DNA of 64,000 nt, from contig CAUJLY010000001.1 of NCBI GenBank assembly GCA_963281155.1, forward strand, positions 7,750,001 through 7,814,000, written 5' to 3'. Both the position numbers and the translations under genes were made by a program. Under the pieces are notes generated by a model. The model saw only the letters and a program-made list of their open reading frames with translations, made no database searches and was not told where the DNA came from. Source of the stretch: Rhabditophanes sp. KR3021. Lineage: Eukaryota; Nematoda; Chromadorea; Rhabditida; Alloionematidae. Of the stretch, positions 10,701-21,509 are shown one piece after another. Every line of letters starts with the position of its first letter. The first letter of the stretch is position 1.

Positions 10701-11242
10701 GCAATGTAGTAGGAGATGGCTTTGGAAATTTCGTCCATGAAGACAGTTCCGGGAGTGATGCAATTTGGATCAAAGACTTCTTTAGGGATTCGTGTGGGAG
10801 GTAGAGTGACACCTTGACTTGTGAGGCGTGCTTTAACCTTGGCTAACAAATGCTCTTTTTCCATTTTCTCCCTAGCTGACTTGAATCTTCTGCTTCTCTG
10901 CTGGTTCATCTTGGCACGAGGAGCAACTCCGTCAATTGCAATAAACAAGAGTTTTCTTGGTCTGACAATCAACATTATTGTGTCAATATATTCAAACAAA
11001 GCTACAAATATCTCGTCCATTGTTTCTGGTGTCTGTTTGATGTCGTCTGGATGAAGACAAGGATGGATAATTCCATTGAGATCTAAATATAGATTATCAA
11101 ACTCTTGGAAGTTTTGATTTGGCTTGGTACAATCGACGGCAATTTTGATCCCATTGTAAACGGATTGAGCTTCTTCTATGGCTGGACAGGTGATAAGGGG
11201 ATACTTTTTGGTGAGCCAATGAAAAAGGGCAGGTACACCCAT
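7728..11242 (-). CDS. xrn-2: 5'-3' exoribonuclease 2
   Basis: Two exons on the minus strand (11242-9686 and 8825-7728) flank an 855-bp intron, with agreeing phase 0 and an 884-residue product. XRN2 is the nuclear 5'-3' exoribonuclease that degrades RNA downstream of cleavage sites, trims rRNA and, in nematodes, turns over microRNAs. The N-terminus MGVPALFHWLTKKYPLI is diagnostic. Active-site blocks follow: DLNGIIHPC, GEGEHKIMSFIRKQR, and CGSDADLIMLGL with metal-binding aspartates. A CCHC knuckle (CELCHKAGHELKDC, about residue 275) separates XRN2 from XRN1. Exon 2 carries the conserved YMEGLTWILKYYYCECPSWDW and YPYHYAPFASDL region. The C-terminal tail is shorter than in human XRN2 (about 950 residues) and rich in Tyr and Asn. 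No splice acceptor precedes the ATG. Confidence 0.95.
8826..9685. other. Long intron of xrn-2
   Basis: The donor GTAATT lies at 9685 and the acceptor gcccag at 8831-8826 on the minus strand. At about 860 bp it is much longer than the 40-70-bp introns seen elsewhere in the window. The excess is largely explained by plus-strand, decayed coding-like sequence (8964-9480). Confidence 0.85.
8964..9480 (+). mobile_element. Decayed transposase-like remnant inside xrn-2 intron
   Basis: The plus strand has two open stretches without good start codons. The first (about 8964-9242) encodes SSQDFRELVVCIKEV, then YCPHCDCRMKSNG and, later, RIKAAISN, and ends in a donor-like AAGTAAGT. The second (about 9320-9480) encodes IRQIAAFYLDELTVMELEYS. 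This order, a CPxC zinc-ribbon-like start followed by a helical segment before a putative DDE core, recalls the N-terminus of Merlin/ISXO2-type transposase-like proteins that are common in nematodes. The catalytic core is absent. The family call is an inference from motif pattern. An unrelated nested gene of unknown function is the alternative. Confidence 0.35.
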
Positions 11243-11941
11243 GATAAATAGTATTTACAATGAGTTGGAAGGAGATGCTTTATGAGAATGGTTGTTTTAT
11301 TGTGAAAACAACCTGCAAATATACATAATATTTTGATTCCTAATAAGTAGCTGATATTTTGAATATTACTTTGCAACGTGTTTGGACGGAATCACCCAGG
11401 GTGGCCTGATCATTAACGCCTTAAATTATGCATATTTTGGTTAACTTAAGTCATTTTTAATTAACTTTTAACTGAAACCAACTTTTTATCAATTTGATTC
11501 TTGTCTTTTTAAAAGTTAAAAAATATTTTGTGAATGCACCAAATTCTGTCTATCTCTTAAATATTTATATTCTTTTTCGAAAATATTTTTATAGCCGCCG
11601 GGCAATTCCAATATGCCTAGTCCATTTCGTTCTCTTTTCCGTAAAGTGCATGTTTGAAGTCTTTCATTTTCCTACAGCATGATATATCGTTGAGATTATG
11701 GACAGTTTAGTGCGTTGCTTTCATCAAAAAATGAAAAGACCTAAATTATTTTGTAAGTCTCTATTTCTTTTCATGCCCGAATAAAAATAAATTTACATAG
11801 TGAACATTTTTAAAACATTTTAAGACACGTTTCTCCAATCTAATTCCGATGATAGACTTACTTTAAATATTGTACTATAGCTGTTCACCCAACATTTAAT
11901 CTACTTTACCTTATTGCACTTTTTTTGTTATTAAACCTAAA
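11243..11941. other. Divergent intergenic region between xrn-2 and zinc-finger gene
   Basis: It separates the minus-strand xrn-2 from the plus-strand zinc-finger gene and therefore holds both promoters. No TATA box is obvious near xrn-2. No other gene seen. Confidence 0.5.
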
Positions 11942-13595
11942 ATGCTGTTGTCATGCTGCTTCTGCCAGCAAGAATTTATTAAGGCAGACCTGGGCAATCA
12001 TATCTTATATGAGCATTTTCACTTCTTGGAGCACAGTTGCGCGATATGCCCATACAAGTCAAATAACTTCGTTGAGATTCTATCACATAACAAAGACTGG
12101 TCTCACCAGGTCAACTTATTCGCTGCAGATAGACAAAAGTCTTATCATGAGGTATTTTCGCTCATTCAAATAATTGAGACAGACGCAAAGAAGGGTAAAA
12201 ATAGTGAAAGCAATTCAAATTCTACTCAATTAGTTGAAAGAGTCAAAGAAACAGCTCCTCCGGAAATAGTTTCGCCACAACCATTTTCGCAGGGCACAAT
12301 TTCTTCCCATCCACTTTCAGAGAGAACAATTTCTCCGCAATTAAATTCACATCAAACACTCCCAAAGAAGGCAAATTTACGCCAAACACTTTTAACTGAA
12401 ACTCTTTCTCAACTAGACGACCTCACATCAAATGATCCTGGTCCATCGATTCCTCAACAGACGTTTGCTGATTATTGTGAGCAAATTAAAGGATCAATTA
12501 CAAATTACTCTACTCCTTCGGAAGGTCCACGGAAGAAGGTAATGAAAGTAGTCAATCCTGCGCCACTTACAGTTAGAATACACGAAGCCTCTCAAGTGTC
12601 TCAAAGCCCCGCGATTATTCCTCCAAAAGCTATGGCACTATACAAATTGATAGACAAATGCATAAAATACAATCCTAAGAATGATAAAATATTTACAGGT
12701 AGCAACTTTATTTATTTCTTATTATTGTAATGTTTTGGTGGTTCTTTATAGCCCAAAGCGTCAAGAACAAATATTGCCTGTTTACTCTAAAGGACGGTAC
12801 AAGAATCAAAGCATCTCTGCCATCAGATGATGATCGTGACATTGAAGACTGTTCCCTGTGCGGGGAACCTGTCTTCCAATCCTACATTGCAAGAAGAAAC
12901 CATGTACTGAACAAACATTGCATGAAGGATCTAAACATAGATTCCACTGAACAAGAAGTGTTGGTTCCTGCTTTGTTTTTGACTATTAAGAATTGCTTCC
13001 CAAATGCACGTGTTATCAATGATTTCTCGTGTGTAGTTTGTAACAGAATTTATAAGACTATTGATACAAGAAGAGACCACATTGGTCGCTTTCATCACAA
13101 CGGTCGTCAATTCTGTTGTGTAGTCAAAGGTTGTAACTATCACTTTACGGCAATCTTTCAACTACGAAATCACTTTAAGTCATGTCATATAGGTTTCGAT
13201 AAAGCTGCTCTCAATGAATTCTTGGTACAGGAAAAAGCTGTTCTGATGCAAGTAGAAAGTCACTATTTCCCTGCTGATCTAGCCATCTATAAAAAAAGCA
13301 TTGAGAACATTTATATCCAAGTCAAATTAATAGCGAAATCCGATGATACTGAAATGCACCAAGAGAATGATGAATCTGTCAGCAGTTCTATTGAAGCCAA
13401 TGAAAGTAGTCACGAAAACTCTGTCACGCCGTCCAATAACTCACCAATTGTAATTTATTAACACTATTAATCCATCTGACCTCTACTTATTTTCAGACGT
13501 CCCCAAACATTAAGGAGGAATTGATAGATAATAAAGTTGATAATAATACGACGATTTCTTCATGTCTTAAAAGAAAATATCCTGAATCATACTAA
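11942..13595 (+). CDS. C2H2 zinc-finger protein
   Basis: Three exons (11942-12698, 12752-13449, 13497-13595) have consistent phases and encode 517 residues. The N-terminus has CCFCQQEF...H...H and CAICPYKS...H, two finger-like units. A long Ser/Pro/Gln-rich linker follows (with repeated SP/SQ such as SPQPFSQ and SPQLNSHQ). Exon 2 carries three more fingers: CSLCGEPVFQSYIARRNH, CVVCNRIYKTIDTRRDH and CCVVKGCNYHF...RNHFKSCH. Exon 3 was recovered from a GTAATT donor at 13450 and a tttcag acceptor at 13496; it adds SPNIKEE, a possible SUMO-acceptor context. Without that splice the protein would end at 13461. It is probably a nuclear DNA- or RNA-binding regulator; the orthologue is not identified. 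Confidence 0.85.
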
Positions 13596-14226
13596 TGATT
13601 AATATACATCTTTTTATTTTTATATTTATTTAATAAATTAGCTGTCACCAACAATACATGTTCTTTCGCATTCTTTTTTTGAAAACTTAAAATACCACTT
13701 ATTCGTTGTTTATATATTGTGTTTTTATCAAACTTTTTTATTATAACAACAGTTCTTAACACTTATTTATGCATCATCAACTCATTCGTTCTATTACAAA
13801 CTTAAAATCTGTATAACCGCTATGATTGGTTAAAAAATGATCGTTTCTTTTAATCTTTCTTTACATATGTCTCGTCTAATTACGAATGGTCTAACCTTCT
13901 TACATCAAAAAACTACATTCAAAACCTGTCAGCGATACTTCATTCCATCGCTATAAATCATTAGATCGGGAAAATGCTTCCACAACTCTAGATTTTATAA
14001 CCATTTCGCTGAGCCTATATTATTATTACCTAGCTTGGAGCAAAATTCTTAATCTTTCAAGAAGTTTGATCTGTTGAAGATACTTAAAAAATTGTGCTTT
14101 ATAACATTATATTTGTCACCAAAATTTAGATTTATTTCCTTGTAGTTAAACCTGAAATTCCGTATCCTAGTATCTTAGTCTGAAAGTTTTTTTTCGTAAA
14201 ATATTTAAATGTCTCCCCTGCCAAAC
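13596..14226. other. Intergenic, nothing recognised
   Basis: AT-rich spacer. AATAAA at about 13632 could end the zinc-finger transcript. No gene or repeat was identified. Confidence 0.45.
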
Positions 14227-14599
14227 AGAAAAGAGATATCAAAGATTTTTTTAATGATTTAGGTATAAAAAACCGTGGCTTCCGTGTTTGGAAGATTATT
14301 TAGCTGATGAAGTAACAAACTCGGAATCTATTTATGCATCTGGATTGGTTGCAAATAACAAAACGCAGAAATATGATACAGTTAGATTAAGACGCAGTTG
14401 GAGACACATGGAAAATGATTTATTTGTAAATGATAACACTAATTTGAGTGTGAATTCATCTAATATTAATTCTTCTGGAACTTTTGTGAAAAGCAATTCT
14501 GGAAGATATGCTTTAAAGAATTTTAATATGTTAACATTCACTTCATCTGATTCAGAATATAAAGTAAGAAATATTAGTTATATGCTTTTGCTAAGTTGA
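14211..14599 (+). pseudogene. Possible broken gene, partly related to sequence at 62.1 kb
   Basis: One frame encodes KQKRDIKDFFNDLG up to about 14263. The reading then continues, shifted by one base across a run of six A, as KKPWLPCLEDYLADEV and on to an Asn/Ser-rich stretch that ends at a GTAAGA donor-like site (14564). The first part resembles QERAILNLFNDLG at about 62.1 kb, which supports it being real, inherited coding sequence. Either a one-base loss in the A run has broken the gene, or atttag at 14256-14262 is a splice acceptor and the second frame starts a new exon. I do not recognise the family. Confidence 0.4.
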
Positions 14600-15151
14600 T
14601 AAAAAAATATTTTTTTCATGATGACAGTATGTTTTGAATACAAAAATAGACCAAATTGCTATTACAAAATTATTTAGTCATCAAACAAATAACAAAAAAA
14701 GATACATACTTATTAATACACATTTGTTTAGTTGATCTGTCAAAGGCTCTTCTAACTTCATTTTTATATTCACTGTCTATGCGTAACGAACTGAAAGGTG
14801 GGTGCAAATTCCAACGAGCAAACGACATGTAGAAGCAACCCAAATACATATTATTTTATATTTGATGAAATTTAATTTACCTCCAGCTAATGCATGCATT
14901 ATTACTTGATCTCACTCCAAAAAAATTGCTTGCAATGGACCATTATATGCTACTCCTAGTCGTATCGCATCCCCGCAAATATCTTTGCATGAACAACACT
15001 AAATAACTTTAGAACAAAAAATATTATTTAAAATCTTGCCACGAAATAATTTCCACGCACAAGTCATCTAAGACTCATTTTTCCATGTTAAAATGGCTCG
15101 CATTTAAATTTAGTCCTCTTTAAAAAGAACAAAAGTCAGTTAATTCTAATC
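14600..15151. other. Intergenic, nothing recognised
   Basis: AT-rich. A possible continuation exon of the preceding broken gene (after gtttag near 14732) closes after a few codons, so it is not called. Confidence 0.4.
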
Positions 15152-15577
15152 ATGAAACACTATATTTCCCTACTAACAAAATCCAGAAGTGCCATCAAAC
15201 TATCTAAGATATTCAACGGAAAGATCAAGAAAAAGCTTCACCCTAAAACTCTCTGGGACACTTATGTCATCAAAAAGATGCTTTCCTCTTCACTCGTAGT
15301 AACTCCAAGTAAACCAGATGACAATGTATTGCCAGGAGCGAAAGACGAACTAGCCAACTATTGCAACTCTGTCTCGACTGCTTCTCCTACTTTGTCAAGA
15401 CAAACAACATCGATGCGGATTTGGATTGAGCAGGGTACCGAAAAGGCGCCTACTCTTTCGAGACAATCTTCTATCAGAGTTTTGATTGATAAGGATGAAT
15501 TTAATATCAAACCTGCTTTTAAAGATCCAACTCTCATCAGCATCATCGAATTGGAAGAGTCTTATGAAATGAAGTAA
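15152..15577 (+). CDS. Small basic hypothetical protein with repeated TLSRQ motifs
   Basis: A single-exon 141-codon frame. The N-terminus is very basic (SRSAIKLSKIFNGKIKKKLH). Two copies of a Ser/Thr-rich motif, PTLSRQTTSMRIWIEQ and PTLSRQSSIRVLIDKD, are separated by about 20 residues. They look like an internal duplication and match basophilic kinase target patterns (RQxS/T). There is no signal peptide or membrane segment. The family is not recognised. The repeat structure and clean frame favour a genuine gene. It lies convergent with beta-COP, about 220 bp away. Confidence 0.6.
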   Translation: MKHYISLLTKSRSAIKLSKIFNGKIKKKLHPKTLWDTYVIKKMLSSSLVVTPSKPDDNVLPGAKDELANYCNSVSTASPTLSRQTTSMRIWIEQGTEKAPTLSRQSSIRVLIDKDEFNIKPAFKDPTLISIIELEESYEMK

Positions 15578-15799
15578 ATTCTCAACCATACCTTTTTTAT
15601 TAGATTATTAAATAAGTAATTTAACGACTGTATATAAATAATTTAACAAACTATATCTATTTTAACGAAACATTAAAAGCATAATTCGTATACAATTTTA
15701 TTTAAAACCATACTTTTCATAATTAAAACACATCTTATCTCATATTTATATATATATTATATGTAGCTACATCAAATAAATTACCAATCACAAAAACAA

Positions 15800-18723
15800 T
15801 CAGACAACCTCAGAAACAGCTTTATTCTTTTGAGCTGCATTGAGTTTATCTCCCATTGACAAAGCCATTCCTTGGGATTTGGCTCTAATCTTGATTTGGC
15901 CAACTAAAGGACTTTCAGGATCCGAGGAGTCGCTTTTTTCGATTGAAATATTTGCAAGAGCATCTTCTCCGAATATGGACTTGCAACAGAAATTGGCTGC
16001 GAGGAAATTGCACTCACCTGCCATGGCGGCATCGGTGGTGAGGATTTTCATGTTAGTGGACTTGGCTAGATGTTCCATGTAAGTCCTCAAGTCTTTGATG
16101 TAAGTGGACACAGAGACTTTGTTTTCCCATTCGAAATCAGCCCATTTTTTACGGAATTCAGTGTCAGTTAACTGGCCAGGCATGATATAATCAAGAATAT
16201 CGATGTGGATGTCTTGAAGGTAGATGCAGTTTCGGTCCGCGGTCGCACTTTTGATGTCGTAAGATAAAGTCGAAAAAATAACCCCGTTTTCAGTTGAAGT
16301 TACTTTGATGGTAGCCTTGATGTTGGTGAAATCTAATGGACCTAAGTTTAGGGGAGCTGGCTTTTCAACCAATTTCAAGTCTCCAACTGTGGATAGTTCT
16401 AAAGTCACGTTCTGCAGGGTATCATTTGTTCTGTTCACGACCAAGACATCCAACACAATAACATACTGATTGACATTAACAATGGCTTCTGCATAGACCG
16501 GATCAGAAAAACCTGCCAATTGGATGACCTTTCCAAGTTTGGAAGAAGCCAAATTAAACTTAACGTTCTTTTGTGAAGTTCCAAGAGCTTGCGACATAGA
16601 CAAATCCAGCAAATTAGTGCCAGCTTGGTCAGCATCGACGGCATTAAGCTGAGTAAAGACAACAGTTTTGTCAATATCAACTTCATTCTTCTTTCCTTTA
16701 GTAGCGGATTTAGTCTCCTCGTGTCTATCGACGTCTCCCTTGGATTCAAGCATCAATTCAAGTGACTCGCGACAATGTTTCAAATAAATCCCGAAGGCCT
16801 CGGGCCATTTGTCGCAAATGATCTTGATTGCCGTTGAGAGTCTTTCGAGGTCATCTTCAGTAATACTCGCCTTTACTAATTTTGATTTGCCAGCATGGAT
16901 AATACATGCCAGGATAAACAGAACCTCTCCACCAACTCTGTTAATTCTTTCAGGATGTTGGTCGTTGACAGCAGCGAAGTGTAACACCAATTTGGTTAGG
17001 GAGTTAGCAAGAGCGGCAGCGATGAAAAAGTCTCCATCGAGTAAAGCACGTCTTAGTAATGGCCTGGTGTCCTGTCCAAGTGGGACAGTATTACTGATTA
17101 AGGCTGATTGAGCAGCGTAGGTTCCATCAGCTGAAATGAGACACTTCGTTTCCTTTTTCTTTTCAGTTTTGGTCTCTTCAACTTTTTGTTCATTTTCTTC
17201 TTGGTCTGAATTGACGATTGGAAGCTCCCCCACAGACTTTTTGACTAACTTCAATAGTTTGACAACTGTATCTGAAGTGTCGCAGTATTCAGACAAAATC
17301 CACAATGCACTTCTGAACACAGATGCATTCTCAATCTCCTCAAAAACCTCAAGCAGTTGATTCAACAAAATCTCTCTTAACTCAGGCAACTTATGGATAG
17401 CTTCACGGATAAAGACCAAGACATCCGCAGCAGCTCCCTCGGTCTTGTCAGAAAGAAAAGCCATCAAGACAGGAATAATCTGAGAAGCAACATCTGGGAA
17501 CTTAATAGTAGCAGAATGCAAAGTCCTAACCAGCAATTGTCTGTACTTCTGTACATCTTCTTGGGTATCATTGGTAGTTTTGTCGATTTCTTTCTTCAAG
17601 TACATCACCATTTCGTTAACATTAGAGGAAGTGGTCAAGTCAAGGGCTAGATACAAAGTCTTTCCTCTGACTTCATTGTCCGGAGCATTGAGAACACGCA
17701 ACAAATCCATGATCATTTCCTGCATGACTCTATCATCAGTTAAGCTTTCTCTCAACTGAATTAGTTTGTCAAGAACAATAATCTTGACATTATTATCTGA
17801 TTCCTGAACAATCAAGTCGATGTAGACACCTGCGGCAGCTTTGATAACAGAGGGAGCGTTTGACAAAGTGATTAAAGTTCCAGCAGCCTCGTACTTGACA
17901 GCAGCTGAAGTCGATTGGAGAAGACTATATACGCATCTGATGTATTTGGACCGTTCAGCTGGGGTGTTGTGACATACTTTATAGATTAGTTCGACGATGA
18001 TGAGTTGGAGGATTTCGTTAAAGGTTCCTACTTGTTCGATGCATTCAGAAAGGTACTCGAGGGCTTTGGCTTGATCCACGTGGAGTAACATCATAAAGGC
18101 GTTTCTCTTGCAGGAAGAGTCTTGTTCGGCAACGAGGAAACTTTGGATCACTTCAGGAGCATCTGGGATCAAAAAGTCAAAGTTCTTGAAGATGATAAAG
18201 ATGGCAAGGACGGCGTTTCTTCTAACATATGAATGTCTATGTTCAAGGCATTGTCTGATGGAAGGCATCAAAGGTTCCAAAAGTTCGGGTTGCTTCAATT
18301 TGCAAAGAAAACGAAGAGTCGATCCTCGGACGAATTCATTAGGATGTTGAAGGTCTTTACGGTAAGCGTCACAAACGAGAATCATTTCTTGAAGCAATTT
18401 TCCTTCACTAGTTGTCTTTGGAACAACTTCCCAGAAGATAAGAAGCAACTTCTTAAGGTAATGGTCATTTGTAAGCAAACAAAAACGAATTACATGCATG
18501 ATCATTCCCTGAGAACATTTTTCGCCATTTTGAATCATAAAGATAAGTTTTTTGAGGGCATCAATTTTAGACGTAATGTCTCCTAAATATAAAATGCTAT
18601 ACAAGAATATCGAAAAGCTGACATACCTTTCTCGAACTGATTTTTCAGCTTGCTCTCCGTAGGTAATTCATAATCATTAGGTAAGTTGATCAAAGCATAA
18701 CAAGGCAACTCATTTCCAGCCAT
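15800..18723 (-). CDS. copb-1: Coatomer subunit beta (beta-COP)
   Basis: Two exons (18723-18627 and 18582-15800) with a 44-bp intron give 959 residues, close to the family's usual 950 or so. Beta-COP is a core subunit of the COPI coat, which drives retrograde Golgi-to-ER and intra-Golgi transport. Nearly invariant stretches are present: VPKTTSEGKLLQEMILVCDA, YRKDLQHPNEFVRGSTLRFL and CLEHRHSYVRRNAVLAI in the N-terminal HEAT-repeat half. FSDPVYAEAIVNVNQY, STENGVIFSTL, FEWENKVSV and IRAKSQGMALSMGDKLN lie in the C-terminal appendage region. An acidic, Lys-rich linker of about 25 residues lies near the middle. The start ATG follows tttattttag, an acceptor-like site fitting trans-splicing. The whole gene otherwise lacks introns, which is striking for an animal. 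Confidence 0.97.
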
Positions 18724-20152
18724 CTTGTCTTTAACTAAAATAAAATAACCTATTATAATCTCCAAAATAGTTTAAAACTTTAACAGGAGCAAAGAAGGTT
18801 GATAATGTTAAACTTACGTGGCAGTAATAGAACATCTCTCCACCCAAACACAAACAATAATTCTGGACAAGATGATGTCGGTATGGGTGGGCATCTGTGA
18901 AGCTCGCTAGTTGATTTTTTTTATATGACAATCCTGATCTCGTTGTACAAACTGAGCATGTATTGAGTTGTTTTCGAATTTCAAAGTGAATATTGAATAT
19001 TTAAAAAGAAACATGCCTCTATCCATGTTGTATATTTTATTAATTTTGATTGTTTTGTATAAATGTGTTGTTATAATACTTTATTATATTCATTTATCAC
19101 TTATGCATTCAAAGTGGTGATGTCTTTAACGATATATTTTATTAATTAAATCCAGCCAACTGCATATCATTACATTTCCTTTAATTTTATGTCATTCCCA
19201 CAGCAATAATTTTCGACTTCATCATACACTACTAAATATTGATATAATATATAATTTAAAATATGTCTTAGCTATATCATAAATACAAGCCCAGCTTAAA
19301 ACTAATTATTATTTGCTGCCTCTTCGAGGAAGACGTCGTTTCTTGTGGCAACACTATTTTCCTACTGCTGTGACACATACTATCTTGTTTTCACTATATG
19401 CACCTTTCTTCTAATGCCATTATGTAATAACATAACAACAACTTCCATACGCAATATTAGTCTCATCAAAAATATTATATATGTTTATTTTTATTCCACA
19501 CTATACCATTTAAACTACCACAATTACAATCCAAAAGATGGAAACTTAAACAAAACACTTTTTCCTTTTTTGTCTTTCATAACATATAAATGTTTGTATC
19601 ACCCTCGTTCTTCTTAACTCAACCTCACAAAATATCCCCATCCTTTAACCCTAAACTGGGCAACAAAAAACGGCAATAGAGCAGTAGCTGATACATTTAT
19701 ATATATCTAAATTTATGTTGCACAGAGACAAAAATAGTGAGTTTAAAGAAGAGTGCGTCCATTCTAGTCTCTCGCTCATAACATACACAACACTATGTGA
19801 CTGTAGATAGGACCAAATTATGGTGGTGTATACAGCTCTATCATGCCAATCTTACGAACCACACACACACCTTCTCTCCTACATTTCACTTTCTATCTGT
19901 ACTTTAAATCATTTTTTTGATAATTTCTTTTGTGATGGATTAAAGTTATTTTGGTAGAAGCTGGATTAGTCTTTTTGGAGACGGAATTGTGCCGCCATTT
20001 TTTGCCGCATTGTTTCTTTTCATAGTTTGAATATTGTAATTACATATTTTGGTTTAAATAATTGGTGACTTTTAACTTTCGATTGAGTATTTGTTATTTC
20101 CAACTAAAAAGTTCAATTTTTAATATTTGTTTTTGTTTTATAGAAAGTATAT
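18724..20152. other. Divergent intergenic region between beta-COP and ldb-1
   Basis: About 1.4 kb without a recognisable gene. The half nearer ldb-1 is C/T-rich on the plus strand (for example cacacacaccttctctcc near 19862). A gttttatag acceptor lies just before the ldb-1 ATG. An upstream non-coding exon or an alternative first exon of ldb-1 could lie here, but none can be defined. Confidence 0.45.
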
Positions 20153-21509
20153 ATGAATTTACAACAACAATCCTTCCCTCCTTATGCAATGCCCCAAATG
20201 AGACATCCACAAGGAATGATGCCAAACATGGGAATGGGGTCTGGAATGCCACCTCCAGCTAACCAAGAACAATATCAAATGATGGTGCAACAACGAGCAA
20301 TGGCTCATCAGCAACAACAACAAGCTCACGCTCATGCTCAGGCCCAAGCCCAACAAGCAGCGGCTCTAGCAAACGGCGGAACCCCTAAACTGGAAATCAG
20401 ATTCAGTGAATTAACGAAACGTCTCCAAGAATATTCGATGTCCTCCTTCACCCAAGACGAAACGACAAAATGGTTCACTGCCTTTGGTCATGAATTTTTT
20501 CACGACACCGCCAATATGAGTGTCCTAATTTGTGATGAAGTCGCTCCTTTTCACCCTATAGTCTTCTCTCGCTCAGTGATTCCAAAGTACTTCGAATCTC
20601 TCTTCAAGGGAGGAATAGGACACATCGAATTTGCACCAAAAGTATCTTTCAATGAATATGCAGTCCCTGGTCAAAGGCATCCACTAGTTATCTTAGAATG
20701 TGAACAACTAATGATGTGTGTCACTTACAACAGTCCAACTCAAATGAAAGTAAATACATTAGTTCGATTACAAATCGAGTATACCCCAGTAGAATAAATT
20801 AGGCTATCAAATAACCGGTTTTCATATAGAAATGCGTGATTGTCTAGATATGGCTTTTAAAGATGGGAACGTCAAGAACGATCCGGTTATGATGAATAAG
20901 TTAAAAGTTGGGTATTGTCATTTGGGATTGACGGCGGGAACGTTGAATTTATTGAAAATGACGAAGATATTGGAGTCGATGGTGCCGTTGATGAGTTGTA
21001 CGAAGACGACTTCAGCTCCTGTTAAGCAGTCTTTGGGAATAGTTTTGGATCAGAAGATGAGACATGCGCATATTCAGCAACAGCATGCTCAGATGCAGAA
21101 ACATGCCTATGAACAGCAGATGAGAGCGCAGGGGATGGGTAGGCCTTTCCCTGGCGGACCTGAAATGATGAACAGACCGAGTGAAGCACCTGCTCCACCC
21201 AAGAAAACTACCAGGAAAAGAAATAGAAAAAATGGAAAAGATGATCCAGCACCTAAGGCTGCTAAAAGTGTCAAGACAGAAGCACCTGATCTTCCTCAAA
21301 ACGCTCCATCTTTCTTCCCTAATGGACATCCACAATCCGCTCTGCATCGTCCCCTAGATGGTCTACAAGGCCGTCGTTACAACGAAATGCTCGTCGTCTC
21401 CGAACCAGCAATCCTCGACGGTGAATATGGCAACAACGATGAGCGTAAAATTATGCGAGTTGAAAATGAACATTTCCAGCCTAGTCAAAATAACTTATGG
21501 CGGAATTAA
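20153..21509 (+). CDS. ldb-1: LIM-domain-binding protein with apparent +1 frameshift
   Basis: LDB/NLI proteins dimerise and bridge LIM-homeodomain factors in transcription complexes. The N-terminal frame (20153-20797) opens with a Gln/Met/His-rich region and then the dimerisation domain: FGHEFFHDTANMSVLICDE, VIPKYFESLFKGG, VNTLVRLQIEYTP. It stops at TAA (20795-20797). The next frame, shifted by one base, carries on as KLGYQITGFHIEMRDCL, then LTAGTLNLLKMTKILESM, a basic KKTTRKRNRKNGK block and the LIM-interaction motif LVVSEPAILDGEYGNNDERK. Skipping one base at the stop gives a gapless fit to the LDB family, while no intron with usable splice sites restores the frame. The cause may be an assembly indel, a real mutation or recoding. 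AATAAA at 21604-21609. Confidence 0.9.

Noticed and set aside
20779..20829. A 51-bp GT-AG intron that might remove the ldb-1 stop
   Set aside because: Its length is a multiple of three, so splicing would keep the wrong frame and run into a stop soon after; it also removes sequence that matches the LDB family.
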